Positions 7,533 to 13,431 of a DNA stretch of 13,431 nucleotides are shown piece after piece. A program made the translations under genes and the position numbers. Position 1 is the first letter of the stretch. Every line of letters begins with the position of its first letter. The stretch comes from Syntrophomonadaceae bacterium (GTDB taxonomy: Bacteria > Bacillota > Dethiobacteria > DTU022 > UBA8154): positions 1 to 13,431 of the forward strand of contig PWWY01000216.1 in the NCBI GenBank assembly GCA_003561325.1. Direction: 5' to 3'. The notes beneath the pieces are model-generated. The model was not told where the DNA came from, made no database searches, and was given only the letters and a program-made list of their open reading frames with translations.

Positions 7533-8417
7533 CTACTCATAGCCGAGCTGCCGCAAGATATTGTTTTTGCGCCTCCAGTCGGCTTTCACTTTAACCCAGA
7601 GGTCCAGGTTGACCGCGCTGCCTAACAGCTCCTCCAGTTCAACACGGGCCTCCTGCCCGATCGCTTTCAGGCGTGTGCCTCCTTTGCCGATGATGATCTT
7701 TTTCTGTGAAGCTTTTTCTACGAAGATCACGGCGTCGATATCCACCAGGTCCTTGTTTTCCCGGGGCGCAATTTTCGTGTCCTCTACCGCGATGGAGTGA
7801 GGAATTTCCTCCCGGGTCTGCATGAATATTTTTTCCCGGATGATCTCGGAAACCTGGAAAGGTAGGGGGCGGTCCGTGATCATTCCTTCCGGGTAGTAGA
7901 GAGGCCCTTCAGGCAAGTACCGCAAGATTTCTTCCAGGAGCAGTTGGGTGTTCTGGCCTGTGCGGGCAGACACCTGGAGGTAACCCTGGACAGGTAGAAG
8001 GCTCACGTATGCTTGCAGCCAGGATGCTGCAAAAGCTTCCGGGGCCATATCGATCTTGTTGATCACCAGCAAGACAGGGGTTCCTACAGATTTCAAGCGC
8101 ATGGCAATAAAGCGATCCCCGTTCCCGGGGGGTGAGGTGGCCTCAACCACCAGGAGCACCAGGTCCACTTCTTTGAGCGTTCCCAGGGCCGACTGCAGCA
8201 TGTAATCGCCCAGGCGGTGCCGGGGGCGGTGAATGCCCGGCGTATCGATAAAAACAACCTGGAAGTGTTCCGCCGTCAACACGGCCTGGATGCGGTTACG
8301 GGTTGTCTGAGGCTTATCGGAGACAATGAGCACTTTCTGCCCCATCAGCGCATTTATGAGAGTGGACTTGCCCACATTGGGTCGGCCCACAACTGCAACG
8401 AACCCGGAGATAAACAT
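7533..8417 (-). CDS. era: GTPase Era
   Basis: Era is an essential GTPase that binds the 3' end of 16S rRNA and acts in 30S subunit maturation. The 294-residue product shows all the GTPase motifs: G1 GRPNVGKS (11-18), switch I region KPQTTRNRI (35-43), G3 DTPG (58-61), G4 NKID (120-123) and G5 SAR (150-152). The C-terminal KH domain has the GKGG loop (244-247) in VEKASQKKIIIGKGGTRLKAIG. The ATG is preceded by AAGGAG at 10 bases. A promoter-like extended -10 (TGTTATAAT) ends about 35 bases before the start, so era probably begins its own transcript with recO, glyQ and glyS. It works in the same process as YbeY, encoded upstream. Confidence 0.97.
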   Translation of the reverse strand: MFISGFVAVVGRPNVGKSTLINALMGQKVLIVSDKPQTTRNRIQAVLTAEHFQVVFIDTPGIHRPRHRLGDYMLQSALGTLKEVDLVLLVVEATSPPGNGDRFIAMRLKSVGTPVLLVINKIDMAPEAFAASWLQAYVSLLPVQGYLQVSARTGQNTQLLLEEILRYLPEGPLYYPEGMITDRPLPFQVSEIIREKIFMQTREEIPHSIAVEDTKIAPRENKDLVDIDAVIFVEKASQKKIIIGKGGTRLKAIGQEARVELEELLGSAVNLDLWVKVKADWRRKNNILRQLGYE

Positions 8418-8431
8418 GGGCTTATTTCTCC

Positions 8432-8460
8432 TTTACTTCTCCTGACAGATAATTTATTAT
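8432..8460 (+). promoter_or_regulatory. Candidate sigma-70-type promoter for the plus-strand small gene
   Basis: TTTACT and TATTAT are separated by 17 bases, matching four and five of six positions of TTGACA and TATAAT. They lie about 30 bases upstream of the 60-residue plus-strand ORF and overlap the leader and SD of era on the other strand. AT-richness makes chance matches easy here, so confidence is limited. Confidence 0.35.
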
Positions 8461-8467
8461 TATAACA
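8459..8467 (-). promoter_or_regulatory. era: Candidate extended -10 promoter for era-recO-glyQS
   Basis: The minus strand reads TGT-TATAAT, a full match to the extended -10 consensus TGnTATAAT. It would place a transcript start some 35 bases ahead of the era ATG. The hexamer at the usual -35 distance (ACACGT) is poor, as is common for extended -10 promoters. It sits in the only clearly AT-rich intergenic patch of the window, shared with the divergent plus-strand gene. Confidence 0.45.
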
Positions 8468-8491
8468 TATAACAGGCAAGGACGTGTGTTC

Positions 8492-8674
8492 ATGGAAGAA
8501 GAAAAAAAGCAAGAACTCAAGGCCAGGGGACACAAGGCACTCATTTTGAATATTATTTTTTTCGTGGTTCTCTTCCTGGGCATTTTCATGGTCGCCTATA
8601 CCAGCCTGGCCATAACGGCTGTGGTGATCACCATTATCTTCGTCGCTTGCCTGCTCTACATCTATTATTCGTGA
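8492..8674 (+). CDS. Small two-helix membrane protein, unknown function
   Basis: This 60-residue ORF is the only credible plus-strand gene. A charged cytoplasmic-looking head (MEEEKKQELKARGHK) is followed by two hydrophobic stretches, about residues 16-38 and 40-58, ending in YIYYS just before the stop. It is probably a helical hairpin in the membrane with little outside it. AAGGA lies 9 bases before the ATG at 8492; a GTG two codons earlier would sit too close to that site. A promoter-like pair is found upstream. Its stop overlaps the convergent 3' end of cdd by 10 bases. I do not recognise the family. The hydrophobic pattern, SD and placement in an otherwise empty gap argue that it is real, but its small size leaves doubt. 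Confidence 0.7.
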   Translation: MEEEKKQELKARGHKALILNIIFFVVLFLGIFMVAYTSLAITAVVITIIFVACLLYIYYS

Positions 8675-9066
8675 TTCGTTTCCGCATGGTAGGAGAAGGG
8701 CCGGGGGAGAAGGTCGGCCAACCGGTACAGGGTCTCCTCTCCACCAGCAGCAGAAACCAGGACACGGCAATCGGGGGCAAATTCCGCCAGTGCCTGCCGG
8801 CAAGCCCCGCAAGGAACCGGGTCCGGCTTCTTTTCCGATACGACACCCAGGGTGCTAAATCGGCGCTGCCCGGCGGAAACCGCGGCGACGAGGGCCGCCC
8901 TTTCCGCGCAGAGGGTCAGGCCGTAAGAGGCGTTTTCTACGTTTACCCCGGTATACACCTTCCCATCACCCGCTAACAGGGCCGCCGCCACCCGATAACC
9001 CGAGTAGGGCGCATAGGCATGAACCAGCACCCGACGTGCCTCATGGAGAAGCTGGGAGTCTTTCAT
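8665..9066 (-). CDS. cdd: Cytidine deaminase
   Basis: This zinc enzyme deaminates cytidine and deoxycytidine to uridine and deoxyuridine in pyrimidine salvage. The 133-residue length is that of the small tetrameric form. The active site is plain: NVENASYGLTLCAER (42-56) gives the zinc ligand Cys53 and the catalytic Glu55, and PCGACRQ (85-91) supplies Cys86 and Cys89. YAPYSGYRVAAAL (18-30) is the typical N-terminal substrate-site segment. The ATG lies 20 bases after the DUF881 stop. Its SD is weak (AAAGG, or GGGTGG closer in), which suggests translation linked to the upstream gene. The 3' end overlaps the convergent small membrane gene by 10 bases. In B. subtilis cdd is followed directly by era; here the plus-strand gene separates them. 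Confidence 0.96.
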   Translation of the reverse strand: MKDSQLLHEARRVLVHAYAPYSGYRVAAALLAGDGKVYTGVNVENASYGLTLCAERAALVAAVSAGQRRFSTLGVVSEKKPDPVPCGACRQALAEFAPDCRVLVSAAGGEETLYRLADLLPRPFSYHAETNHE

Positions 9067-9086
9067 CTAGCCACCCGCCTTTCATC

Positions 9087-10136
9087 TCAGCCCCGGTACG
9101 GGGGTAAAACCAGGTGATCTTTTTTCTCAATTTCCATGCGGAAATTTCGGTGGAACTCCAGGGAAAACCGCACGATATCCAGGGCGCTGGAAAGCACTTC
9201 CGGATCCCCCACCGCTTCGATCACGACAGGGTTCGCGGGAATTTCCCGCTGATTTACCCGGATGACAGGGCCGACACAGCGAATGGACGAGGTGCTCATT
9301 AGCCGCTGCCCTCCCACAGAGATCCCTAGCGCCCCCGCGGCGAAAAGCTCGTTCACCACGTCGCGGACATCGGAATCGTGGATGATCTCACTGACCGCAA
9401 AACCGTTGGGCGCATCATACAGCTTGATCAGCACCCCTTCGCCGATCATTTCTGCAAAGCCGGCGGCGACCCGGAGCTCGAGAAGGCTGACCCGCAAGGC
9501 GTCGATTTCTTCATTGAGGGACTGGATATAGTCCAAGGGATTATAAGGGACAAGCATCCGACTCCGGCCTTCTGCATATTCCAGCTGGAAGAACTGTTCC
9601 TGTACCATGCCGCTGCTCTGGACCAGTTCCATGATCGCGGCCTTGGTGTCTTCGTGCAAAACATCAGGTTCTACAGAAATGCCCTGGCGAGCAGAAAGGC
9701 TGATGGTGAACTCCACCCGCCCGGTTTCTGCTTGCAGGTTTGTATCCCGATTCACCAGGGTGAGAATGTTTTCCCGCAGCAGGGCATCCCATTCACGTAC
9801 AATGGTATCCTGGACCTGGCGGCCTTGATTGAAGACAACCCGCGCCAGTTCGCCACCTGTCCTGGCCATGGCTAATTCATAGTTTAAGCGGGCCAGGGCC
9901 TCTCGTACGGAATTCCGTTCCTGGACACCCAGGTCCTGGGCAAGCCCCAGGGTGTATTCCAGGAGATTTTCCGCCATGGCATCCCGTGAAGATGCAGGCA
10001 AGGCATTCTCCGCTTGGGAATGACGGTAAGCGATGGTAATGTTGACAATCACCAGGGCCGTATTGACCAACAAGACCATCAAGAGAAGGGTTAAGGTCTT
10101 CCTCTCCGTGAGGAAGCGCCCGAATTCGCTTCGCAT
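9087..10136 (-). CDS. DUF881-domain membrane-anchored protein with extended N-terminal region
   Basis: The 349-residue product has a basic head, one membrane helix (about 14-37) and a long exported part. The C-terminal third matches DUF881 (YlxW/YlxX-like) as I recall it: a helical stretch (203-225), then IGEGVLIKLYDAPNG (231-245), DVRDVVNELFAAGALGISVG (256-275), GQRLMSTSSIRCVGPVIRVN (276-295) and VVIEAVGDPEVL (304-315). DUF881 proteins are usually about 230-280 residues, with the coil close to the membrane helix. Here about 165 residues (38-202) intervene, including a predicted helical part (50-130) and a possibly beta-rich part (138-198). The gene has AGGAGG nine bases before its ATG. The family is often encoded in cell-division or early-sporulation clusters; its function is not established. 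Its place between dgkA and cdd is unusual to me. Confidence 0.82.
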   Translation of the reverse strand: MRSEFGRFLTERKTLTLLLMVLLVNTALVIVNITIAYRHSQAENALPASSRDAMAENLLEYTLGLAQDLGVQERNSVREALARLNYELAMARTGGELARVVFNQGRQVQDTIVREWDALLRENILTLVNRDTNLQAETGRVEFTISLSARQGISVEPDVLHEDTKAAIMELVQSSGMVQEQFFQLEYAEGRSRMLVPYNPLDYIQSLNEEIDALRVSLLELRVAAGFAEMIGEGVLIKLYDAPNGFAVSEIIHDSDVRDVVNELFAAGALGISVGGQRLMSTSSIRCVGPVIRVNQREIPANPVVIEAVGDPEVLSSALDIVRFSLEFHRNFRMEIEKKDHLVLPPYRG

Positions 10137-10196
10137 CTCAAAAGACCTCCTGCTGTATAAATCCCGGAAGGAGTGGCGAAAAATCCTCGCTTCCAG

Positions 10197-10562
10197 TTAA
10201 AAAAAACGAACCCGAACCGGGCCGAAAAAAACGACCAGCGCGACCACCAGGGCATAAACTGCCGCAAATAAAACCGCTCCCGCTGCAACATTTTTGGCCA
10301 CCCGGGCCAGGGGATGAAATTTTCTGGTTTTCAGGTCAACAGCTGCTTCTACAGCGGTGTTAAACATCTCGGCCATAAAAACAAAAAATACCGCGGAAAG
10401 AACCGACAGGAACTCTGCTTTTCCCACGTTAAAATAAAAAGAGGCCGAGATAGCTGCTGCCGCTGCAACGATATGAAACCCCATGTTGCGTTCGCTGCGA
10501 AAAGCGAACACAACCCCGGCAAAAGCGTTTAAGAAACTCTGATACAACCGGTGCTTTTTCAT
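10197..10562 (-). CDS. dgkA: Diacylglycerol / undecaprenol kinase (DgkA family)
   Basis: This small integral membrane kinase, in Firmicutes, mainly phosphorylates undecaprenol and so feeds the lipid carrier pool for wall synthesis. The 121-residue length and three predicted membrane helices (about 29-47, 49-68 and 92-113) fit the trimeric family. Active-site residues align with E. coli DgkA at a constant offset of four: E24 (E28), E65 (E69), N68 (N72), E72 (E76) and D76 (D80). The motif AEMFNTAVEAAVDL spans 64-77. The position matching E. coli Asp95 is Asn91 in AKNVAAGAVL. The codon is AAT, so this is a real substitution in the sequence given. There is no C-terminal PAP2 fusion. The start is 9 bases after the ybeY stop with a weak AGGG site. 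Confidence 0.93.
   Translation of the reverse strand: MKKHRLYQSFLNAFAGVVFAFRSERNMGFHIVAAAAAISASFYFNVGKAEFLSVLSAVFFVFMAEMFNTAVEAAVDLKTRKFHPLARVAKNVAAGAVLFAAVYALVVALVVFFGPVRVRFF
10199..10223 (-). terminator. Possible intrinsic terminator overlapping the end of dgkA
   Basis: The minus strand carries GGCCCG-GTT-CGGGTT (four GC pairs plus two G-U pairs, three-base loop), then CG and a run of eight T that runs into the dgkA stop codon. It looks like a weak intrinsic terminator embedded in coding sequence. The 60-base gap to the next gene, the largest in this group, fits partial termination. The short stem and the two bases between stem and T-run weaken the case. Confidence 0.35.
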
Positions 10563-10571
10563 GGGTTCGCC

Positions 10572-11024
10572 CTATCGTTCGAAATGGAATTTCTCCAGGA
10601 TAAAGTGCTGCCGCGAAAACATTTCTTTTTCTTCTGCTGCGGAACTGTGATCGTAACCCAGTAAATGAAGTATACCATGGACGGCCAAAAATGCAATCTC
10701 CCTTTCCAGACTGTGTCCATATTCCTTGGCCTGCGCGGCTGCACTCTCTACGGAGATCACGACATCACCCAGGATGTGATCCTCTTCTTTCCCGGTCATT
10801 TCGTCCTGCAGATCAAAGGCTAGCACGTCGGTGACCCGGTCCAATTTCCGGTAGGTGCGGTTCAGCTCCCGAATCTGCCCGTCATCAACCAGGATAAGCG
10901 TAATTTCCTCTTCCAGGGATCGACCTTCTTCCTGTAAAAGATGCCCGGCGATCTCCTGCAGCCGTGGAGGCAATGCTGCGGGGATGCGAACCTTGTCCTG
11001 GTCGTTATGGATGTTGATGGCCAT
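10572..11024 (-). CDS. ybeY: Endoribonuclease YbeY (16S rRNA maturation)
   Basis: YbeY is a metal-dependent single-strand endoribonuclease needed for 16S rRNA 3'-end maturation and ribosome quality control. The 150-residue product has the three-histidine zinc site HGILHLLGYDH (116-126: His116, His120, His126), preceded by NRTYRKLDRVTDVLAF (55-70), the characteristic family stretch. The reading frame is open further upstream, to 11123, but that extra part lies inside pgpH and is not conserved-looking. The ATG at 11024 begins MAINIHND and has an AAGG six bases before it within a GGGGGAAGG purine tract, so it is the better start. It overlaps the 3' end of pgpH by 20 bases, indicating coupling. 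YbeY acts with Era, encoded downstream in this window. Confidence 0.96.
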   Translation of the reverse strand: MAINIHNDQDKVRIPAALPPRLQEIAGHLLQEEGRSLEEEITLILVDDGQIRELNRTYRKLDRVTDVLAFDLQDEMTGKEEDHILGDVVISVESAAAQAKEYGHSLEREIAFLAVHGILHLLGYDHSSAAEEKEMFSRQHFILEKFHFER

Positions 11025-13155
11025 GGTTCGCCTTCCCCCTTTCCAGGTCTGCCCGCAGTTCTTTTTCCGGGTACTCGATGCGGTTGTGAAACAGGCCTGA
11101 GAGAATATGAACGAAGGTGTCACCGATAATATCCAAATCCCGCAGCGTCAGGGGTGTATCATCGAACTGGCCGTCATTTAGCTTTTCTTTGATAATGCGT
11201 CGAACCATTCCTTCCACTCTACCCGCCACGGGTCGGGATAGGGAACGCACCGCGGCTTCCACCGCATCCGCTAACAGGATAAGGGCCGCCTCTTTGCTCT
11301 GGGGCAGGGGACCCTCATAGCGGAATTCTTCTTCAGAAAGGTTAATATCTCGATTGTTTTCCATGGCCTGGCGGTAGAAGAAGGAGATCATCCCGGTCCC
11401 ATGGTGCTGCTGAATGATTTCAATGATGGGCTGGGGCAGGTTCTCCTCCCGGGCCATTTCCAAGCCGTCTTTCACGTGAGAACGGATGATCAGCGCGCTT
11501 AAATTGGGGGAAATCTTTTTATGCGGATTATCCCCGGTAAACTGGTTCTCGATAAAAAAATACGGGCGGCGTATTTTTCCGATATCATGGTAAAAGGCAG
11601 CGACTCGGGATAAAAGGGGATCAGCCCCGATGGCTTCAGCACCGGCTTCAGCCAGGTTGCCCACAAGGACGCTGTGGTGGTAGGTTCCCGGGGTTTCCAT
11701 CAGCAGTTTGCGCAATAACGGCCGCCCGGGATCGGAGAGCTCCAACAGGGTAACAGCGGTGGTCAAGCCAAAAGCATTTTCCAGGTACGGCAAAAGGCCG
11801 ATGGCCAGCACGGCCGAAAAAAGGCCGCTGCCCAGGCCGGCGAGGAGACTGATGCTGAATTCACGGAGAAATTCGTACTCCAGGTGGAAGCCCCTGGTCA
11901 GCAACACAACCGCAATGATGGAGACGACGTTGACACCCGCGACGAGGAAACCGGCCCGGGTAAGGTCCGAACGGCGCTTCAGGCGGGACACGCTGTAGAT
12001 GGCCACCAGCCCGCCCAGGATGGACACGACCAGGTAGCCGAATTCCCAGTCAACGGTAAAGCCGAGAAACAGCGCCAGCACCAGGTTAAAGAAAATCGCC
12101 AGGCGGGCATCCAGCAGTACCGCGATCAAGATGCCGCCCATGGCTACAGGCATCAAGTAGCCGGAAAAGTACTGCGCCGCCAATCCCAGCACCAGGGTTA
12201 AGACCAGGATCAGGCTCAAGAGGGAGAGATGGATGACATTTTGAAAAATATCCGGGTTAAAGAAGAAAATGTACAGGGCCACAACCGTGAAGATGACCAG
12301 CAGGATCAGAAACAGGCCGACATATCCCCCGAAATGAACCCGGGGACCCAGTAAGCCCAAGGCCTCCAGCTGGGCAATATGTCGTTCAGTGACCACTTCC
12401 CCTTCCTGGATGATCAGGGAATTCCGGAGAATCATCACCGGCTCGACTCCCTGGCGGGCTGCTTCCCGGTTAGCCTGCGTCGCATCTTCGTTGTAGATCA
12501 TGTTGGGTTCCAGCAGGGGGGTGAGCAGCTTTTCCATGCCCTGGCGGACCTCCGGGCTAAAAGGCACCAGGTTAACTTCCTGCAGCATCTGCCGCGTGGA
12601 TGTCTGCAGCCCGCCTTCTTTTATCCCCTGGGTCATGATCTCTTCATAAATGGTTTCCACCCGCTGATGAAGATCGCTCAGGGATTCCCTGCTCTGGGAA
12701 AGGATGGCCCGCAGGGAGTCCTGGGGGATATCAGGATCCAGGGACTCTGCCAGGCGCTCTGCCCGCTTGGACAGTTCATCCCGATCCGCCTCGTCCTCCG
12801 GAGGGCTGAGCTGCAGGTCCCTGACCCGGTTCACTTCCTGGAAAAACAAGGCGATCTGCTCCCGGCCATCTGCCAGGACACCTGGATCATAATCGAAGAC
12901 CTCGGGCACGGCCGCGGCGGCCTGCTGGCGCAGCTTGCTGGTCGTATAGGGATCGACCACTTCCCGGTTGGCCTGGATGGTTTGAGGGCTGGGGCGGCCC
13001 AGCTCCACGGAAACCCCCATGGGCAGGGTGGAGAAAAACAGGAAGAGGTAAAGAAATACAAAGAGCCCCAGGGCCAGGAACAGGCGCTGGCTCTTTTTGT
13101 TCCGGGCCACAAAAAAAGGCTGATTAAAGACCGATTTGATTCTTTTCCAAACCAT
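11005..13155 (-). CDS. pgpH: 7TM-HD cyclic-di-AMP phosphodiesterase PgpH
   Basis: PgpH hydrolyses the second messenger c-di-AMP to pApA. Residues here are numbered from the upstream ATG at 13161 (718 residues; B. subtilis YqfF is of similar size). There is one membrane helix (28-48), an extracellular 7TMR-HDED domain (about 50-275), a block of helices (about 280-460) and a C-terminal cytosolic HD domain. Metal-site residues are His496/His497 in TYHHSVLVGNL, the HD pair His525-Asp526 in FYHDIGKI, His562 in RSHVKDG, His586/His587 in QQHHGT and Asp632 in ADAVEAAVR. The ATG at 13155 is preferred because AGGAG lies eight bases before it. The ATG at 13161 overlaps the phoH stop (TAATG) but is only two bases from that SD. 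The ybeY start lies inside its 3' end. Confidence 0.95.
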   Translation of the reverse strand: MVWKRIKSVFNQPFFVARNKKSQRLFLALGLFVFLYLFLFFSTLPMGVSVELGRPSPQTIQANREVVDPYTTSKLRQQAAAAVPEVFDYDPGVLADGREQIALFFQEVNRVRDLQLSPPEDEADRDELSKRAERLAESLDPDIPQDSLRAILSQSRESLSDLHQRVETIYEEIMTQGIKEGGLQTSTRQMLQEVNLVPFSPEVRQGMEKLLTPLLEPNMIYNEDATQANREAARQGVEPVMILRNSLIIQEGEVVTERHIAQLEALGLLGPRVHFGGYVGLFLILLVIFTVVALYIFFFNPDIFQNVIHLSLLSLILVLTLVLGLAAQYFSGYLMPVAMGGILIAVLLDARLAIFFNLVLALFLGFTVDWEFGYLVVSILGGLVAIYSVSRLKRRSDLTRAGFLVAGVNVVSIIAVVLLTRGFHLEYEFLREFSISLLAGLGSGLFSAVLAIGLLPYLENAFGLTTAVTLLELSDPGRPLLRKLLMETPGTYHHSVLVGNLAEAGAEAIGADPLLSRVAAFYHDIGKIRRPYFFIENQFTGDNPHKKISPNLSALIIRSHVKDGLEMAREENLPQPIIEIIQQHHGTGMISFFYRQAMENNRDINLSEEEFRYEGPLPQSKEAALILLADAVEAAVRSLSRPVAGRVEGMVRRIIKEKLNDGQFDDTPLTLRDLDIIGDTFVHILSGLFHNRIEYPEKELRADLERGKANHGHQHP

Positions 13156-13160
13156 CGCCA

Positions 13161-13431
13161 TTACTCCTGTTGATCATTTTCCCGGGCTCCCCGGTTTTCA
13201 TAGGCCTGGATAATTTTCTGGACCAGGTTATGGCGGACCACATCCTGGTCGCTGAGATGGATAAACGCGATGTCCGGGATCCTTCCCAGGATGTTCATGA
13301 CTTCTATCAGTCCGGAATATTTGCCCCGGGGAAGGTCTACCTGGGTAATATCACCGGTGATTACGGCCTTGGAGCCAAATCCCATCCGTGTTAAAAACAT
13401 TTTCATCTGTTCCGAAGTGGTATTTTGGGCT
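13161..13431 (-). CDS. phoH: PhoH-family ATPase, C-terminal part (runs off the window)
   Basis: Only the last 89 codons or so are in the window; the 5' part lies beyond position 13431. The visible frame starts AQNTTSEQMKMFLTRMGFGS and continues with KAVITGDITQVDLP, which is the Walker B-side and sensor region of the PhoH / YlaK P-loop ATPase family. GLIEVMNILGRIPDIAFIHL and DVVRHNLVQKIIQAYE follow, both typical of the C-terminus. The Walker A motif is not visible. Its biochemical role is debated, with an ATPase or helicase linked to RNA metabolism proposed; its constant linkage to ybeY and era supports an RNA or ribosome role. The stop codon shares one base with the first possible pgpH start (TAATG), so the two are coupled. 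Confidence 0.92.
   Translation of the reverse strand, partial: AQNTTSEQMKMFLTRMGFGSKAVITGDITQVDLPRGKYSGLIEVMNILGRIPDIAFIHLSDQDVVRHNLVQKIIQAYENRGARENDQQE

Noticed and set aside
8622..8633. Perfect 12-base palindrome TGGTGATCACCA as an operator
   Set aside because: It lies within the second membrane helix of the small gene and is accounted for by Val-Val-Ile-Thr codons; with no spacer it forms no useful hairpin.
8354..8812. 152-residue minus-strand open frame across the era start, the small gene and the cdd end
   Set aside because: It overlaps three better-supported genes, and its translation shows no domain or membrane pattern that makes sense.
11025..11123. Longer ybeY with a 33-residue N-terminal extension
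   Set aside because: The extension lies inside pgpH; the ATG at 11024 has a fitting SD and gives the family-length 150-residue protein.
12379..13173. 264-residue plus-strand open frame opposite pgpH
   Set aside because: It is antisense to the conserved extracellular domain of PgpH, with His/Gly/Gln-rich composition typical of a shadow frame.

Overview
The window is a chromosomal housekeeping block from a moderate-GC Firmicute, most likely a Clostridia-class anaerobe of the Peptococcaceae / Desulfotomaculum / Moorella type. This placement is inference. It rests on the gene order, on a pyruvate phosphate dikinase paired with its regulatory kinase/phosphatase, on split glycyl-tRNA synthetase genes, and on strong AGGAGG-type ribosome binding sites with some TTG starts. 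No mobile element, CRISPR array, tRNA or rRNA was seen. Coding density is very high; the longest stretch without a gene is about 163 bases (3516-3678).

Almost everything is on the minus strand, so the block reads from right to left. The first group (13431 down to 8665) is phoH (3' end only), pgpH (7TM-HD c-di-AMP phosphodiesterase), ybeY, dgkA, an unusually long DUF881 membrane-anchored protein, and cdd. phoH-pgpH and pgpH-ybeY overlap; the other joints are 9, 60 and 20 bases. A single plus-strand gene (8492-8674), encoding a 60-residue two-helix membrane protein, then interrupts the block. It converges on cdd, with tails overlapping by 10 bases, and diverges from era across a 74-base AT-rich region that holds promoter-like sequences in both directions.

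The second minus-strand group (8417 down to 3679) is era, recO, glyQ and glyS, covering ribosome assembly, recombination repair and glycine tRNA charging. After a structured 163-base gap comes the third group: the PPDK regulatory protein gene (DUF299 family) and ppdK, overlapping by 14 bases.

The order pgpH-ybeY-dgkA-cdd-era-recO-glyQ-glyS-(PSRP) matches the yqfF-to-yqfL region of Bacillus subtilis as I recall it. There are clear differences. The DUF881 gene is inserted between dgkA and cdd. The small plus-strand gene lies between cdd and era. The yqzL and ccpN positions hold no recognisable gene, and ppdK directly follows its regulator. These deviations are the parts worth a second look. I do not see a clearly new multi-gene system here.
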